A program made the translations under genes and the position numbers. 43,127 nt of DNA, taken from positions 1 through 43,127 of the forward strand of contig CALVSH010000028.1 in assembly GCA_944358945.1 (NCBI GenBank), in the 5' to 3' direction. The notes beneath the pieces were generated by a model. That model was not told the DNA's origin. It was given only the letters and a program-made list of their open reading frames with translations, and did no database searches. Of the stretch, positions 15,428 to 24,651 are shown piece after piece; position 1 is the first letter of the stretch; every line of letters starts with the position of its first letter. The stretch is from an uncultured Bacilli bacterium. Lineage in GTDB: Bacteria; Bacillota_I; Bacilli_A; RF39; UBA660.

Positions 15428-15751
15428 TTAATTATTACTTATCGTTTTAGATATTTCATTAAATAGTCCATTCATGGCTTTATTGAAACCTTTTTCTATT
15501 AGAGATGATAGTTTCATTCCTATATTGGATAAGGCGTTGTTGTAGTTTATTTCTTCTTGTAGATAGTCCTTGGCATTGATTTCTTTTCCTTCTTTTACAT
15601 CTTGTTCAAACCTTTGGATAGCATCTTCTGTTAGGGCCTGTTTTTTACTTTCACTATATTCATAGTAGCCGGTCATTTGGCTTACATATAGTCCTAGAAA
15701 TAGAACAATTAATATAACCATGATAAAACCGGCGATAGATTTATAATTCAT
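15428..15751 (-). CDS. small single-span membrane protein coupled to spoIIP
   Basis: A 107-residue protein with one N-terminal transmembrane segment (about residues 6-26) and a charged, helical outer or intermembrane part. Its start lies inside the last 11 bases of spoIIP, with GGAGGTGATT upstream, so it is translated together with it. I do not recognise a family. Coupling to spoIIP suggests a role in forespore engulfment or spore formation, which is inference. Confidence 0.78.
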   Translation of the reverse strand: MNYKSIAGFIMVILIVLFLGLYVSQMTGYYEYSESKKQALTEDAIQRFEQDVKEGKEINAKDYLQEEINYNNALSNIGMKLSSLIEKGFNKAMNGLFNEISKTISNN

Positions 15752-16685
15752 ATTCGCTAATCACCTCCAAGAAACATTCTGAAAAAGCTAGAGATGTATT
15801 TAGTATTTCATCAATTGTATTTTCTGGCCCTCCCATTTCTACTAGTATTGTAAATGGTGAGAAATCTTGATTATAGACTCCGTTTACTCCTGGTCCTGAC
15901 TTTTGATAGATTCCCTTGGATAAATCTGGGTACTTTTCATTTATTTTTTGATTAATCTTTTCAGTAAAAGCTAAATTTTCTTGATAGTTGGGATTTTCTA
16001 GACCAATTAGAAATAAGATCTTGGCATAACTTTTATCATTGATTGTTACCGTGGTCTTATCTCTTGATAGACTGTCTCTATGAACATCTATAAAATATTT
16101 TAAGGTTGGATAATTTTTTCTTACATCTTCTAAGAAGTTTCTACTTGCTTGATAACTACCGGCATAGTTTAGATTATTTTTATTTAGTTCTTCTTTGATA
16201 CTACGTTCTTCTACTAACGTAGGGTATGATGCTTCTTCAAACTTTTCTTCTAATATATAATTATTCATTTGAACAGTAGGTATTACACTGTACTCTACAA
16301 AACTACTTGGTGTATACTCTTCTGTTTGATGGGAGTTATATATATAGATTACGGGATCTTTTTTAATATCATTATTATTTTTTGTATTACTTACTTTCTT
16401 TACTTCTTCTTGTGTTACTAGACCTTGATAATTTACCTTTATTAATGTTTTTATTGCTTCTTTTTTACTGGGAAATAAAATATTAGAAAGCTTATTTAAA
16501 ATTTTTGTTTCTTCATCTTGAGATAGTAGTATTTCTACTAGTTCTTTTTGATTTAGATTTATATTTTTATTATCTAAATATTGATATGTTTCGTAAATAC
16601 TCCATATAAAAAGAAGTAAAAAACAGATTCTTTTTACTTTATTTTGCTTCTTTTTTGCAGGATGTGAAAAAAATCTTTTTTTCAT
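15741..16685 (-). CDS. spoIIP: stage II sporulation protein P
   Basis: The 314-residue protein has a membrane anchor near residues 20-37 and the SpoIIP amidase/endopeptidase motifs: YIYNSHQTEEYT (metal-binding His), IDVHRDS, and the late ILVEMGGPENT with the conserved Glu. SpoIIP cuts peptidoglycan stems with SpoIID and SpoIIM to drive engulfment of the forespore. It follows gpr by 36 bases, an arrangement also known in Bacillus. GGTGAT lies six bases before the ATG. Confidence 0.95.
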   Translation of the reverse strand: MKKRFFSHPAKKKQNKVKRICFLLLFIWSIYETYQYLDNKNINLNQKELVEILLSQDEETKILNKLSNILFPSKKEAIKTLIKVNYQGLVTQEEVKKVSNTKNNNDIKKDPVIYIYNSHQTEEYTPSSFVEYSVIPTVQMNNYILEEKFEEASYPTLVEERSIKEELNKNNLNYAGSYQASRNFLEDVRKNYPTLKYFIDVHRDSLSRDKTTVTINDKSYAKILFLIGLENPNYQENLAFTEKINQKINEKYPDLSKGIYQKSGPGVNGVYNQDFSPFTILVEMGGPENTIDEILNTSLAFSECFLEVISEYEL

Positions 16686-16721
16686 ACAATCACCAAGGAC
16701 AGTTTACCTTATAAAAGATAA

Positions 16722-17756
16722 TTAATTTGTCGGATTAAAGTTTTTGTGAAGACTTTTATTAATTGTGTTTGCCAGTAATAGAGATAATTTCTCTATTAAG
16801 AAGTCTATTTCTTTTGGAGTTACCATCATATTATAGTTTACTGGCAATAATACTTCTAGAAGAAGTTGTTTTAATTCTTCTTCGGTTAGTAGTCCAACCA
16901 TTCCTAATAGATCTTCTTTTTGATCTATGGTTAATATATTTTCTTGGTCTTTATAATCTTGGTTGTTGGCAGATACTAATTTGGTTTTGTAATTATTTTG
17001 ATTGGTAAGCTGGTAACTTATCTTTTTTAGGAGTAATTCTAGAGTGTTTTGTACAATAGTGGCACCATCTACTACCGTGGGTATACCGATTGCGATTACA
17101 GGAATATTTAGAGTATCTTTACTGATTTCTATACGATTGTTTCCAATACCACTTCCTGGAGATATTCCGGCTGTTGTGATTTGGATTGTTTTGTTTAATC
17201 TTTCTAAGGAAGAAGATGCTAGTGCATCAATTACAATTAGTAAATCTGGTTTTATTTTGTCTGTAACTCCTTCTATTAAATCCTTGGTTTCTATTCCTGT
17301 TACTCCTGTTACACTTGGTTTAAAACTTGCGACATTCCTATAACCTTCCTCTACTTCTCCTAAGGTAAATAAATGTCTAGTTGTTAATACATTATCTGTT
17401 GCCCTGGGTCCTAGAGAGTCTGGTGTTGATTTGGAATTACCTAAACCAATTACTAGAACTTTACTATCTTTTGTTATTTTTACTTCCTCTAAAGCCTTTT
17501 TTAAAGCTTTGATGGATGCTTGTTCTACTTGTTTAAAATTATTTTTGTCTGTAATATCTTCAAAGGTTACTGTTAGGTAGACTCCTTCTTTTTTCTTCCA
17601 GGATGAAGCTTGTTCTTTTGTTATTTTTACTTCTTCTACTTGAACTGTTTTTTCTTGAAATAAAACTTGCTTTTCTATTGCTTCATTTTCTCTTACAATA
17701 TCGTCAATTACTAAGTCAGTTCTAAGCCCTTTATTTTTTAAATCTATTGTATGCAT
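16722..17756 (-). CDS. gpr: GPR germination protease
   Basis: This 344-residue protein matches the spore protease that degrades small acid-soluble proteins on germination. The N-terminus has the propeptide (RTDLVIDDIVRE) cut during activation. The core shows the expected VLVIGLGN, TPDSLGPRA, GVTGIETKDL and LLIVIDALAS motifs with the two aspartates thought to be catalytic. TAGGTGATTAG precedes the ATG. It is the first gene of the gpr-spoIIP-small membrane protein operon. In B. subtilis gpr is forespore-specific; I could not find a clear sigma-G promoter here. Confidence 0.96.
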   Translation of the reverse strand: MHTIDLKNKGLRTDLVIDDIVRENEAIEKQVLFQEKTVQVEEVKITKEQASSWKKKEGVYLTVTFEDITDKNNFKQVEQASIKALKKALEEVKITKDSKVLVIGLGNSKSTPDSLGPRATDNVLTTRHLFTLGEVEEGYRNVASFKPSVTGVTGIETKDLIEGVTDKIKPDLLIVIDALASSSLERLNKTIQITTAGISPGSGIGNNRIEISKDTLNIPVIAIGIPTVVDGATIVQNTLELLLKKISYQLTNQNNYKTKLVSANNQDYKDQENILTIDQKEDLLGMVGLLTEEELKQLLLEVLLPVNYNMMVTPKEIDFLIEKLSLLLANTINKSLHKNFNPTN

Positions 17757-17798
17757 CTAATCACCTATTATTAATATTTACAAATAAAGAAAAAATAT

Positions 17799-17827
17799 TT
17801 GCTTTTTATATAATTATTTGGTAAAAT
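17799..17827 (+). promoter_or_regulatory. sigma-A promoter of rpsT
   Basis: TTGCTT (17799-17804) and TAAAAT (17822-17827) have a 17-base spacer, about 30 bases before the rpsT start codon. Confidence 0.75.
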
Positions 17828-17856
17828 TAATGTGTTTATAAAAGTGAGGTGAAATT

Positions 17857-18117
17857 ATGCCAAATATAGCAAGTGCTAAAAAGAGAGTACGCTCTAATGC
17901 AAAAAAAGCTACTGTAAATACTTTCGTAGTATCTAGTATGAGAACTGCTATTAAGAAATTCGAAAAAGAAGTAAAAGCAGGTAACAAAGAAGCAGCAAGC
18001 ACTAATTATAATATCGCTATTCAAAGAGTTGATAAAGCAATGTCTAGCGGTAAAATTCATGCTAATAAAGCTGCACGTTTAAAATCAAGATTAACAAAAA
18101 TGAAAAATGTTATGTAA
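17857..18117 (+). CDS. rpsT: 30S ribosomal protein S20
   Basis: An 86-residue, lysine-rich helical protein starting MPNIASAKKRVR with the S20 signature through IKKFEKEVKAG and a C-terminal NKAARLKSRLTKM. It binds 16S rRNA early in 30S assembly. GAGGTGAAATT precedes the ATG. It is transcribed alone and oppositely to gpr, from its own promoter to its own terminator; rpsT next to gpr is a familiar Firmicutes arrangement. Confidence 0.98.
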   Translation: MPNIASAKKRVRSNAKKATVNTFVVSSMRTAIKKFEKEVKAGNKEAASTNYNIAIQRVDKAMSSGKIHANKAARLKSRLTKMKNVM

Positions 18118-18143
18118 ATCAATCCTTTGTCGATTGGTTTTTT
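18116..18143 (+). terminator. rpsT terminator
   Basis: AAATCAATC and GATTGGTTT form a 9-bp stem (one G-U pair) followed by a T run directly after the stop codon. Confidence 0.9.
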
Positions 18144-18205
18144 ATTTACTTTTTTTCTTTCGTAAGGTAGAATTAATTTAACAGATACTATATACTGGAG
18201 GAATT

Positions 18206-19123
18206 ATGAAAAAAAGTGTTTTTATACTGGGTATTACTATTGTTCTTGTAGGATTCTTATTTTTTTATCAGGATGAGTTGCAGAAGTTATATTATTCTGT
18301 TTTACGTAGATTTACTGAAAATGAAATTGTTTTAGAAAAAAATGAATATTTTAGAGATTATGATTTTCAGTTTGTACAAAATACAGATGATTTTGAACCT
18401 AATAGTAAGCAAGATTTATATAATATTTTTTATACTGTAATTAATTCTGGAATGGATAATTTTACTTTTTATTGTCCAGATAGTTATAGTAGTTGTTTGG
18501 ATGAGGTTGAGGTTTTAGCAAATGATCAAGATATGCTTTCTCATATTAATAATTATGTTCATCCTTTTAATGGATTTAATCATATTGAAACACAGTATGA
18601 TTCTCTGGGAAAAGTTAATATTCATATTGAAAAAAGCTATAGTGAGAGTGAAATAGATGATGTTGAAAGAGAAGTTGAGAGATTATCTAGTGAATTAATT
18701 GTTGCTGGTGATACTGATATTAACAACATTAGAAGAATTCATGATTATATCATTGATCATAGTGTTTATGATTCTAATCGAAGTGATTATAATGATACAA
18801 CATATCGTTCTGATATTGCTTATGGTCCCCTACTTCAAGGTTATGGAATCTGTGGTGGATATACAGATGCAATGGAATTATTTTTAGAAGAGCTGGATAT
18901 AGAAAGTTATAAAATATCTAGTGAACAACATGTATGGAATGCTATATATCTTGATGGAGAGTGGTACCATTTAGATCTTACCTGGGATGATCCTGTTACT
19001 TCTACTGGAGAAAATTTAATAGAACATAATTTCTTTTTAATTGATACTCCTACTTTGTTAGAGTTGGAACAGACAGAACATAATTTTAATCAAGATATTT
19101 ATCCAGAATTAAAAGAAGTCTAG
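18206..19123 (+). CDS. membrane-anchored transglutaminase-like protein
   Basis: The protein (305 residues) starts with a hydrophobic anchor (residues 5-22), then a charged stalk, and a C-terminal transglutaminase/cysteine-protease-like domain. The catalytic triad is visible: Cys216 in GYGICGGYTD, His242 in EQHVWNAI and Asp257 in YHLDLTWDDP. The same core occurs in many Firmicutes surface proteins that may crosslink or cut cell-wall proteins. GGAGG lies before the ATG. It lies between rpsT and the miaA-mutL run, alone on the plus strand. Confidence 0.88.
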   Translation: MKKSVFILGITIVLVGFLFFYQDELQKLYYSVLRRFTENEIVLEKNEYFRDYDFQFVQNTDDFEPNSKQDLYNIFYTVINSGMDNFTFYCPDSYSSCLDEVEVLANDQDMLSHINNYVHPFNGFNHIETQYDSLGKVNIHIEKSYSESEIDDVEREVERLSSELIVAGDTDINNIRRIHDYIIDHSVYDSNRSDYNDTTYRSDIAYGPLLQGYGICGGYTDAMELFLEELDIESYKISSEQHVWNAIYLDGEWYHLDLTWDDPVTSTGENLIEHNFFLIDTPTLLELEQTEHNFNQDIYPELKEV

Positions 19124-19140
19124 TTAGATGACTTCTTTTT
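19111..19140. terminator. bidirectional terminator
   Basis: AAAAGAAGTC and GACTTCTTTT form a 10-bp stem at the convergent ends of the transglutaminase-like gene and miaA; the stops of both genes lie inside it. Confidence 0.9.
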
Positions 19141-20005
19141 CTATGTCGTTATAAATTTCATTTATGGTACTCTCAAAGTCTGTAAAATTTACTTGATACC
19201 AATTTGTATCTAGTTGATGATTAAAAAATGTATATTGTCTCTTAGCATAGTGTCTAGAGTTTTGTTTTATTTTGTCTTTTACTTCTTCTAATGGTCTATT
19301 GTTGAAGAGATAATCTTTGAACTCTTTATAACCGATAGCCGTATTTAATACTCTTGAAGATTTATAATCTTCTTTTAGGAAGTTGATTTCTTCTAATAGT
19401 CCCTCTTCTATCATGGTATCTACTCGTTGATTGATTCTGTCATAGACTACTTCTCTTGGGGCTGTTAGACCAATTACCGTAATAGGATATAAACATTCAT
19501 CTTTTTGATTGGTGATTGGTTCATTATTTTCATATTTATTTAGTAGTCTTGTTAATCGTTTACGGTTATTAGGATGAATGTCTATTGTCTTATCATAGGA
19601 TTTTACTTTTTCTAATAATTCTTCATTGGTTAAATTATCATAATCTTTATAAGTGGTTTTTTCTTGGAAGATATAGTTATATAATGCTGCTTTAATATAG
19701 AGACCAGTTCCTCCAACCATGATTACTCTTTTGTTTTTCTTAGTAATTTCTTCAATCTTTTTTCTGGCATCTTTCTGATAGTCATAGACACTATAGTCTT
19801 CTTTAGGGTCTTTGATATCTATTAAGTGATGAGGGGATTGTTTTTGTTCTTCTATAGTTGGTTTAGCACTTCCAATGTTTAATTTTTTATATATCGCAAC
19901 AGAATCCGCATTGATAATTTCAGCATCTAATTTTTTGGCAAGTTCAATACTAAGTTTAGTCTTTCCTACTCCAGTAGGTCCAACGATTACAATAATTTTT
20001 TGCAT
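19124..20005 (-). CDS. miaA: tRNA dimethylallyltransferase
   Basis: The 293-residue enzyme has the P-loop VGPTGVGKTKLS at its start, the DSVAIYKKLNIGSAKPT segment, and the HHLIDI and GGTGLYIKA motifs of MiaA. It transfers a dimethylallyl group to A37 of tRNAs reading UNN codons. It is the last gene of the uvrC-pilin-mutL-miaA run, 11 bases after mutL, matching the common mutL-miaA order in bacteria. Confidence 0.97.
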   Translation of the reverse strand: MQKIIVIVGPTGVGKTKLSIELAKKLDAEIINADSVAIYKKLNIGSAKPTIEEQKQSPHHLIDIKDPKEDYSVYDYQKDARKKIEEITKKNKRVIMVGGTGLYIKAALYNYIFQEKTTYKDYDNLTNEELLEKVKSYDKTIDIHPNNRKRLTRLLNKYENNEPITNQKDECLYPITVIGLTAPREVVYDRINQRVDTMIEEGLLEEINFLKEDYKSSRVLNTAIGYKEFKDYLFNNRPLEEVKDKIKQNSRHYAKRQYTFFNHQLDTNWYQVNFTDFESTINEIYNDIEKEVI

Positions 20006-20016
20006 AGTGCCTCCTT

Positions 20017-21789
20017 TTAGTCTAGAGAACGTTTAAATAGTTTTTCTAAATCATACTTGGTATAAGTAATGATAGTTGGTCTACCATGGGGACAAGTAAA
20101 GGGATTTTCACAGTTTCTTAAAGCATTTAGTAACCATACTTGGTCATCATATGATAAATAATCATTGGCTTTTACTGACATTCTGCAGGCCATAGTAGAG
20201 GCCATTCTCCAAACGAATTGGTCAAAGTCAAAGTTTTCTTTACTGATAATGATATCTACAACTTTTCTGATACATTCTTCGGCTATATCTTCTTCAATCC
20301 AGTTTGGATGAGAACGAATAATGATGGTATTGGTACCAAATTCTTCGGCTAGGAAACCATATTGTTGTAGTGTTTGTAGGTGGTTTTTGATGATTAGAAA
20401 TTCATTTGCTGTCAGTTCTATTTTTACTGGTATTAATAAATCGATGGGAATTACTTTTTCTTTTAGTGATTTTAAGACTTTTTCATAGTTAATTCTCTCG
20501 GCAGCGGCATGTTGATCAATAATATACATTCCGTCTTCATTTTCAGCAATAATATATGTTGAGTAGACAATCCCTCTAGGAATCATTTCTTTGATTCGTG
20601 GTTCTTTTTTTTCTTCTTGGTCTTCTGTTTTATCATCGGCGTTAACAGTCTTTATAGTACTTGGTTCTGCTGCAGAGAAATCTAATACTACTTCTTCATA
20701 ATTTTGTTTTGGAGGAATATCCTCTTCTTTTTTAAAGGCACGATATAGAGGAATTGTTGTTTCTCTTAAGGCTTCTTCTGTTCTAGTTGAAATCGTTGGT
20801 ATTAAAGTTAATTTTTCTAATTGTTTGGTGATTAATTCATAAACTAGTGTCTTTAATGTGTCCATTTTAGAAAATTTAATATCCATTTTTGTAGGATGAA
20901 TATTGATATCGATTAGGATAGGATCTACATCAATATTTAATACGATAATCGGAAATTTATCTTTAGGTATATAAGTGTGATAAGCCTCTGTGATAATTTT
21001 ATTTAAATCATTATTTTTAATAACACGACCATTCACTAGGGTTGTGATGGCAGAACGATTACTTTTTTGCATTTCTGGATAGGAAATAAATCCGTGAATA
21101 TAATAGTCATCATTTTCACCAGATATTTCTATCATTTTCTTAGTAATATCAGCACCATAGATTTCATAGATTACTTTTCTTAAGTCACCTTTTCCATCGG
21201 TAGAAAGTAGAGTTTTTCCATTGTTTATTAAAGTAAATTTTATATTTGGATAAGATAGAGCCATTTTATTTATATATTCTGTAATATTGGCTAATTCTAC
21301 ATAGAGATTTTTTAAATATTTTAGACGTACTGGTGTATTGTAAAATAAATCTTTTACAACGATTGTCGTTCCTTTTTGTAGATCACTTTCTTCTACCTGC
21401 ATATTTTTTCCGCCAGATAGAGTTAAGTATGTGCCTACTGTTCCATTAGATGTTTTTAGTTCAATATTAGAAACTGAGGCAATCGATGGTAGTGCTTCTC
21501 CTCTAAAACCTAGAGATTCAATGTTAAATAGGTCATCTAAGTTTTTTAACTTAGAGGTTGCATGCCTAGAAAATGCTAGGGTGGCATCTTCTCTATCCAT
21601 ACCGATTCCGTTATCCTCTACTCTTACTTCTTTTACTCCAGAATCAATTAATTCTATTTTGATTTCATCACTTTCGGCATCAATTGAATTTTCTACTAAT
21701 TCTTTTACTACATTCATGGTTTTTTCGACTACTTCTCCAGCGGCAATTTTATTGGCTAGAATTTCGTCCATTACTTTTATTTTACTCAT
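20017..21789 (-). CDS. mutL: DNA mismatch repair protein MutL
   Basis: The N-terminal GHKL ATPase is intact: IAAGEVVEKTMNVVKELVENSIDA, DNGIGM, RHATSKL and GFRGEAL. The C-terminal part has the endonuclease motif DQHAAAERINYE and the late CPHGRP, so this is a nicking MutL as in bacteria without MutH. Length (590) is normal. MutS is not in the window. Its start follows the pseudopilin stop by three bases, so the two are in one transcript. Confidence 0.97.
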   Translation of the reverse strand: MSKIKVMDEILANKIAAGEVVEKTMNVVKELVENSIDAESDEIKIELIDSGVKEVRVEDNGIGMDREDATLAFSRHATSKLKNLDDLFNIESLGFRGEALPSIASVSNIELKTSNGTVGTYLTLSGGKNMQVEESDLQKGTTIVVKDLFYNTPVRLKYLKNLYVELANITEYINKMALSYPNIKFTLINNGKTLLSTDGKGDLRKVIYEIYGADITKKMIEISGENDDYYIHGFISYPEMQKSNRSAITTLVNGRVIKNNDLNKIITEAYHTYIPKDKFPIIVLNIDVDPILIDINIHPTKMDIKFSKMDTLKTLVYELITKQLEKLTLIPTISTRTEEALRETTIPLYRAFKKEEDIPPKQNYEEVVLDFSAAEPSTIKTVNADDKTEDQEEKKEPRIKEMIPRGIVYSTYIIAENEDGMYIIDQHAAAERINYEKVLKSLKEKVIPIDLLIPVKIELTANEFLIIKNHLQTLQQYGFLAEEFGTNTIIIRSHPNWIEEDIAEECIRKVVDIIISKENFDFDQFVWRMASTMACRMSVKANDYLSYDDQVWLLNALRNCENPFTCPHGRPTIITYTKYDLEKLFKRSLD

Positions 21790-21792
21790 GTA

Positions 21793-22212
21793 TTACTCCT
21801 TTGGATAAGTTTGATCTAGGGTGTGGTCGGAACTACATTCTACATGTACTTCATATTTATAGTCTTCTAGTCCAGTTGTGGTACTTGTTGTTTCATTTGT
21901 TACCTTTACGGTTCCTTCACACATAGCAACAGAATTATATGGATCACTTGGGCGGTCGATATAGTCTCCCTCATATAAATCAGCGATACTTACTTCAATA
22001 AATTCTCCACTGTTTAATAATGTATTTCTGTCCATTAAATACATAACTGCTCCATCATAAGAAGTAGAAGCAATGGTTTCGATTGTTTGTGTTCTCGAAC
22101 GTTCAAGATAAATTAGAACTGCTCCTCCAGCTACTGCCATTAAAATACCTAGTATCGTTATTGTTGTTAGTAACTCTACTAAAGTAAACCCCTTTTTATT
22201 TAATTTGTTCAT
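21793..22212 (-). CDS. type IV pilin-like (pseudopilin) protein
   Basis: The first 30 residues hold the prepilin cleavage and methylation site KKGFTLVELL (cut after Gly8, then Phe) and a hydrophobic helix. The rest (about residues 35-139) is a small pilin-like head with two cysteines, C101 and C127, that could form a disulfide. It resembles competence or secretion pseudopilins (ComGC/GspG-like), but no pilus ATPase, membrane platform or prepilin peptidase gene is near. Three bases separate it from mutL. GGGTGATTAG precedes the ATG. Confidence 0.88.
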   Translation of the reverse strand: MNKLNKKGFTLVELLTTITILGILMAVAGGAVLIYLERSRTQTIETIASTSYDGAVMYLMDRNTLLNSGEFIEVSIADLYEGDYIDRPSDPYNSVAMCEGTVKVTNETTSTTTGLEDYKYEVHVECSSDHTLDQTYPKE

Positions 22213-22238
22213 CTAATCACCCTTTCTTATTCATTATA

Positions 22239-24002
22239 CTACAACTCTTTTAAATACGTGGCAAGATTTTTCGCAACATCCTTGGAAACTACTTCTGCTA
22301 GTTCTTCTTCGGTTGCTTCTTTTAGTCTTTTTAGAGAACCAAATTTCTTTAATAACTCTTTTTTTCTTACTTCTCCAATTCCTGGAACTACATCTAAAAC
22401 ACTTGATAACATTCCTTTTGCTTTGATGTTTCTGTGATAAGTAATAGCGTATCTATGTACTTCTTCTTGAATCCTTGTGAAGAATAAGAATAAGTTAGAA
22501 TCTTTTTTGACATCTAGTATTTCGTATTTGTCATTCATAATATAACTAGTTTTATGATTATCATCTTTTACTAGTCCTATGATTGGAATATTTAGTCCTA
22601 GGGAATCAATGATTTCTTTTGCGACACTTATTTGTAGTTTTCCTCCATCCATAACGATTAAATCTGGTTTTTGAAGGTTTTCCATTAGAACTTTGAAGTA
22701 TCTTCTATATAGCACTTCTTTCATGGCAGATAAGTCATCTTTTACCTCGGTAGAAATCTTAAATTTACGATATTCATTTTTTAATGGTAAAAAGTCTTCA
22801 AAGACTACCATACCTCCTACATAAAAAGTTCCAAATAGATGTGAGTTATCGAAAGATTCCATTCTAGATACTTGGTCTAGATTTAGTAGTTGTTTTAACT
22901 CTTTGATGGCATCTTGTCTTAGAGTATCATCTTTCTTTAGTGTTTCTTCTTGTAAATCTAATTGTTCCTTAGCATTTTCCTTGGCAAGATCTAGAAGTTT
23001 TTTTAGTTTTCCTTTTTGTGGACTATGGGTCTTTATTTGGAAATAATCACTTAGTAGTTCACTATTTAAATTACTTGGTAGATATAATTCTCTTGGTAAT
23101 ACTCCTTGCTTTTCATAAAACTTAATTAAGTACTCTACCACTTCTTCGGTAGGATCTATCATCGTTTGAATAATTTCATTATGTCTTCCAAAAAGTAGAC
23201 CATCTCTAATAAAGAAGATTTCTATTGATAAGTAGTTTTCATCCTGATAGTAATTTACTAAATCAAAGTTATAGTTTTTATTTAAGTCAATTTTTTGTCT
23301 TCTTAAGGTAATGTCAATATCTTCTAACATTGTCTTTAATTCTAGGGCTTTTTCATAGTTCATAGCCTCGCTTGCTCGGTGCATTTCCTGGGTGATTTTT
23401 TCGACTATTTCTTTAGAGTCACCTTTTAGAAATGAAGTGATTTCTTTTTTCATTTTATTCATTTTTTCTTCATCGACTTCTTTTACACAGTATCCTAGGC
23501 ATTCGTTAATGTGATAATATAGACATAATTCTTTTTTTAGTTTATCACACTTTCTTAAGGGATAGATGCGATTGATCATATTGACGGTTTTTCTAGCAGC
23601 CGCAACATTAGGATATGGTCCATATAAATGGTCTTTTGTTTTTTTTCTCTTGGTATTTCTTACGATTTTTAGTCTAGGATATTTTTCCTTGGTTAATTCA
23701 ATATAGGGGTACGTTTTATCGTCTTTTAACAAAATATTATATTTCGGATCATATTTTTTTATTAGGGTGATTTCTAGTATTAAACTTTCTAACTCGCTAG
23801 AAGTTACAATATATTCAAAGTCATCTATTTCTTCTACTAGTCTTCTTGTTTTACCGGTTGTTGTTCCTGTAAAATAACTTTTTAATCTATTTTTTAGATT
23901 TTTAGCTTTTCCTACATAGATAATTACTCCATCTTTATTTTTCATTTGATAACTACCAGGCTTGGTAGGAACTAAAGCAAGTTTTTCTTTAAAGTTTTTC
24001 AT
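22239..24002 (-). CDS. uvrC: excinuclease ABC subunit C
   Basis: This 587-residue protein has the N-terminal GIY-YIG nuclease (PGSYQMKNKDGVIIYVGKAKNLKNR), a cysteine-bearing insert, the UvrB-binding UVR domain (about residues 195-235), the RNase H-like second nuclease (ESFDNSH...MVVF, VMDGGK) and C-terminal helix-hairpin-helix motifs (VVPGIGEVRKKELL). It makes both cuts in nucleotide excision repair. It is the first gene of the uvrC-pilin-mutL-miaA run, 26 bases before the pilin. Confidence 0.97.
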   Translation of the reverse strand: MKNFKEKLALVPTKPGSYQMKNKDGVIIYVGKAKNLKNRLKSYFTGTTTGKTRRLVEEIDDFEYIVTSSELESLILEITLIKKYDPKYNILLKDDKTYPYIELTKEKYPRLKIVRNTKRKKTKDHLYGPYPNVAAARKTVNMINRIYPLRKCDKLKKELCLYYHINECLGYCVKEVDEEKMNKMKKEITSFLKGDSKEIVEKITQEMHRASEAMNYEKALELKTMLEDIDITLRRQKIDLNKNYNFDLVNYYQDENYLSIEIFFIRDGLLFGRHNEIIQTMIDPTEEVVEYLIKFYEKQGVLPRELYLPSNLNSELLSDYFQIKTHSPQKGKLKKLLDLAKENAKEQLDLQEETLKKDDTLRQDAIKELKQLLNLDQVSRMESFDNSHLFGTFYVGGMVVFEDFLPLKNEYRKFKISTEVKDDLSAMKEVLYRRYFKVLMENLQKPDLIVMDGGKLQISVAKEIIDSLGLNIPIIGLVKDDNHKTSYIMNDKYEILDVKKDSNLFLFFTRIQEEVHRYAITYHRNIKAKGMLSSVLDVVPGIGEVRKKELLKKFGSLKRLKEATEEELAEVVSKDVAKNLATYLKEL

Positions 24003-24129
24003 TTTATCACCAACAATTCTAATTTATTATACCGTATTTTTTGAAAAAGAAAAAGAAGATTTCTCTTCCTAATCACTGTTTATATTCTTTTTTTGTTCTT
24101 GTTTTGCGAAACTTTTTACTCTGGTTCTT

Positions 24130-24636
24130 CTACTTGTTATATTTTTTTGATAGACTCTTTACATTTTTTGGTGCTTTATTAACTTGTTCTTGAATTCTGG
24201 GTGATACTGGAGTTTGTAAAGTTGGATCTATTCCTATAAACAACGTGGTGTAGTCATTTAATATTTGACTTTGATTTGAAAGAATAATTACATTTTCTAC
24301 TGTAGGATTATTCTTGGTTATTTCAAGACCTTCTGTGATAGCTTCATTAATTTTTTCTTTTCCATTGTTGTATTTTATGTTGAAGTTATCAAAATTTCTG
24401 ATAATTGTTTTTTGTCTTGCATTTAGATTATTATGTTGGATTAAGTAGTTTTTTACTTCATCTACAGATGCAAATATTTCTTTGATTTCCTCATTTGCTT
24501 TTATCTTCTCTTGTATATTTTCTTCTAAATAAACTATTATTGTATTTAGAAGTTCTTCCTCTACTATTTCCTTGTTTTCTTTCTTGTCTTCTAGAAACTC
24601 TATTATCTGTGTTACACTTGGTTTTTGTTCTTTCAT
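24130..24636 (-). CDS. small helical protein of unknown function
   Basis: A 168-residue, soluble, helical protein, the last of three small genes in a row. It is not recognised. A charged N-terminal half (EDKKENKEIVEEELLNTII) and a C-terminus ending KSLSKKYNK recall the two upstream genes, whose products also end in short lysine-rich tails, but similarity is much weaker. AGAGGGGGA precedes the ATG and the previous gene ends 15 bases upstream. It may be a diverged third copy. Confidence 0.7.
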   Translation of the reverse strand: MKEQKPSVTQIIEFLEDKKENKEIVEEELLNTIIVYLEENIQEKIKANEEIKEIFASVDEVKNYLIQHNNLNARQKTIIRNFDNFNIKYNNGKEKINEAITEGLEITKNNPTVENVIILSNQSQILNDYTTLFIGIDPTLQTPVSPRIQEQVNKAPKNVKSLSKKYNK

Positions 24637-24651
24637 ATTATTCCCCCTCTT

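Noticed and set aside
17761-17830. Sigma-G promoter before gpr
   Set aside because: No convincing TGAATA/CATACTA pair at the right distance was found.
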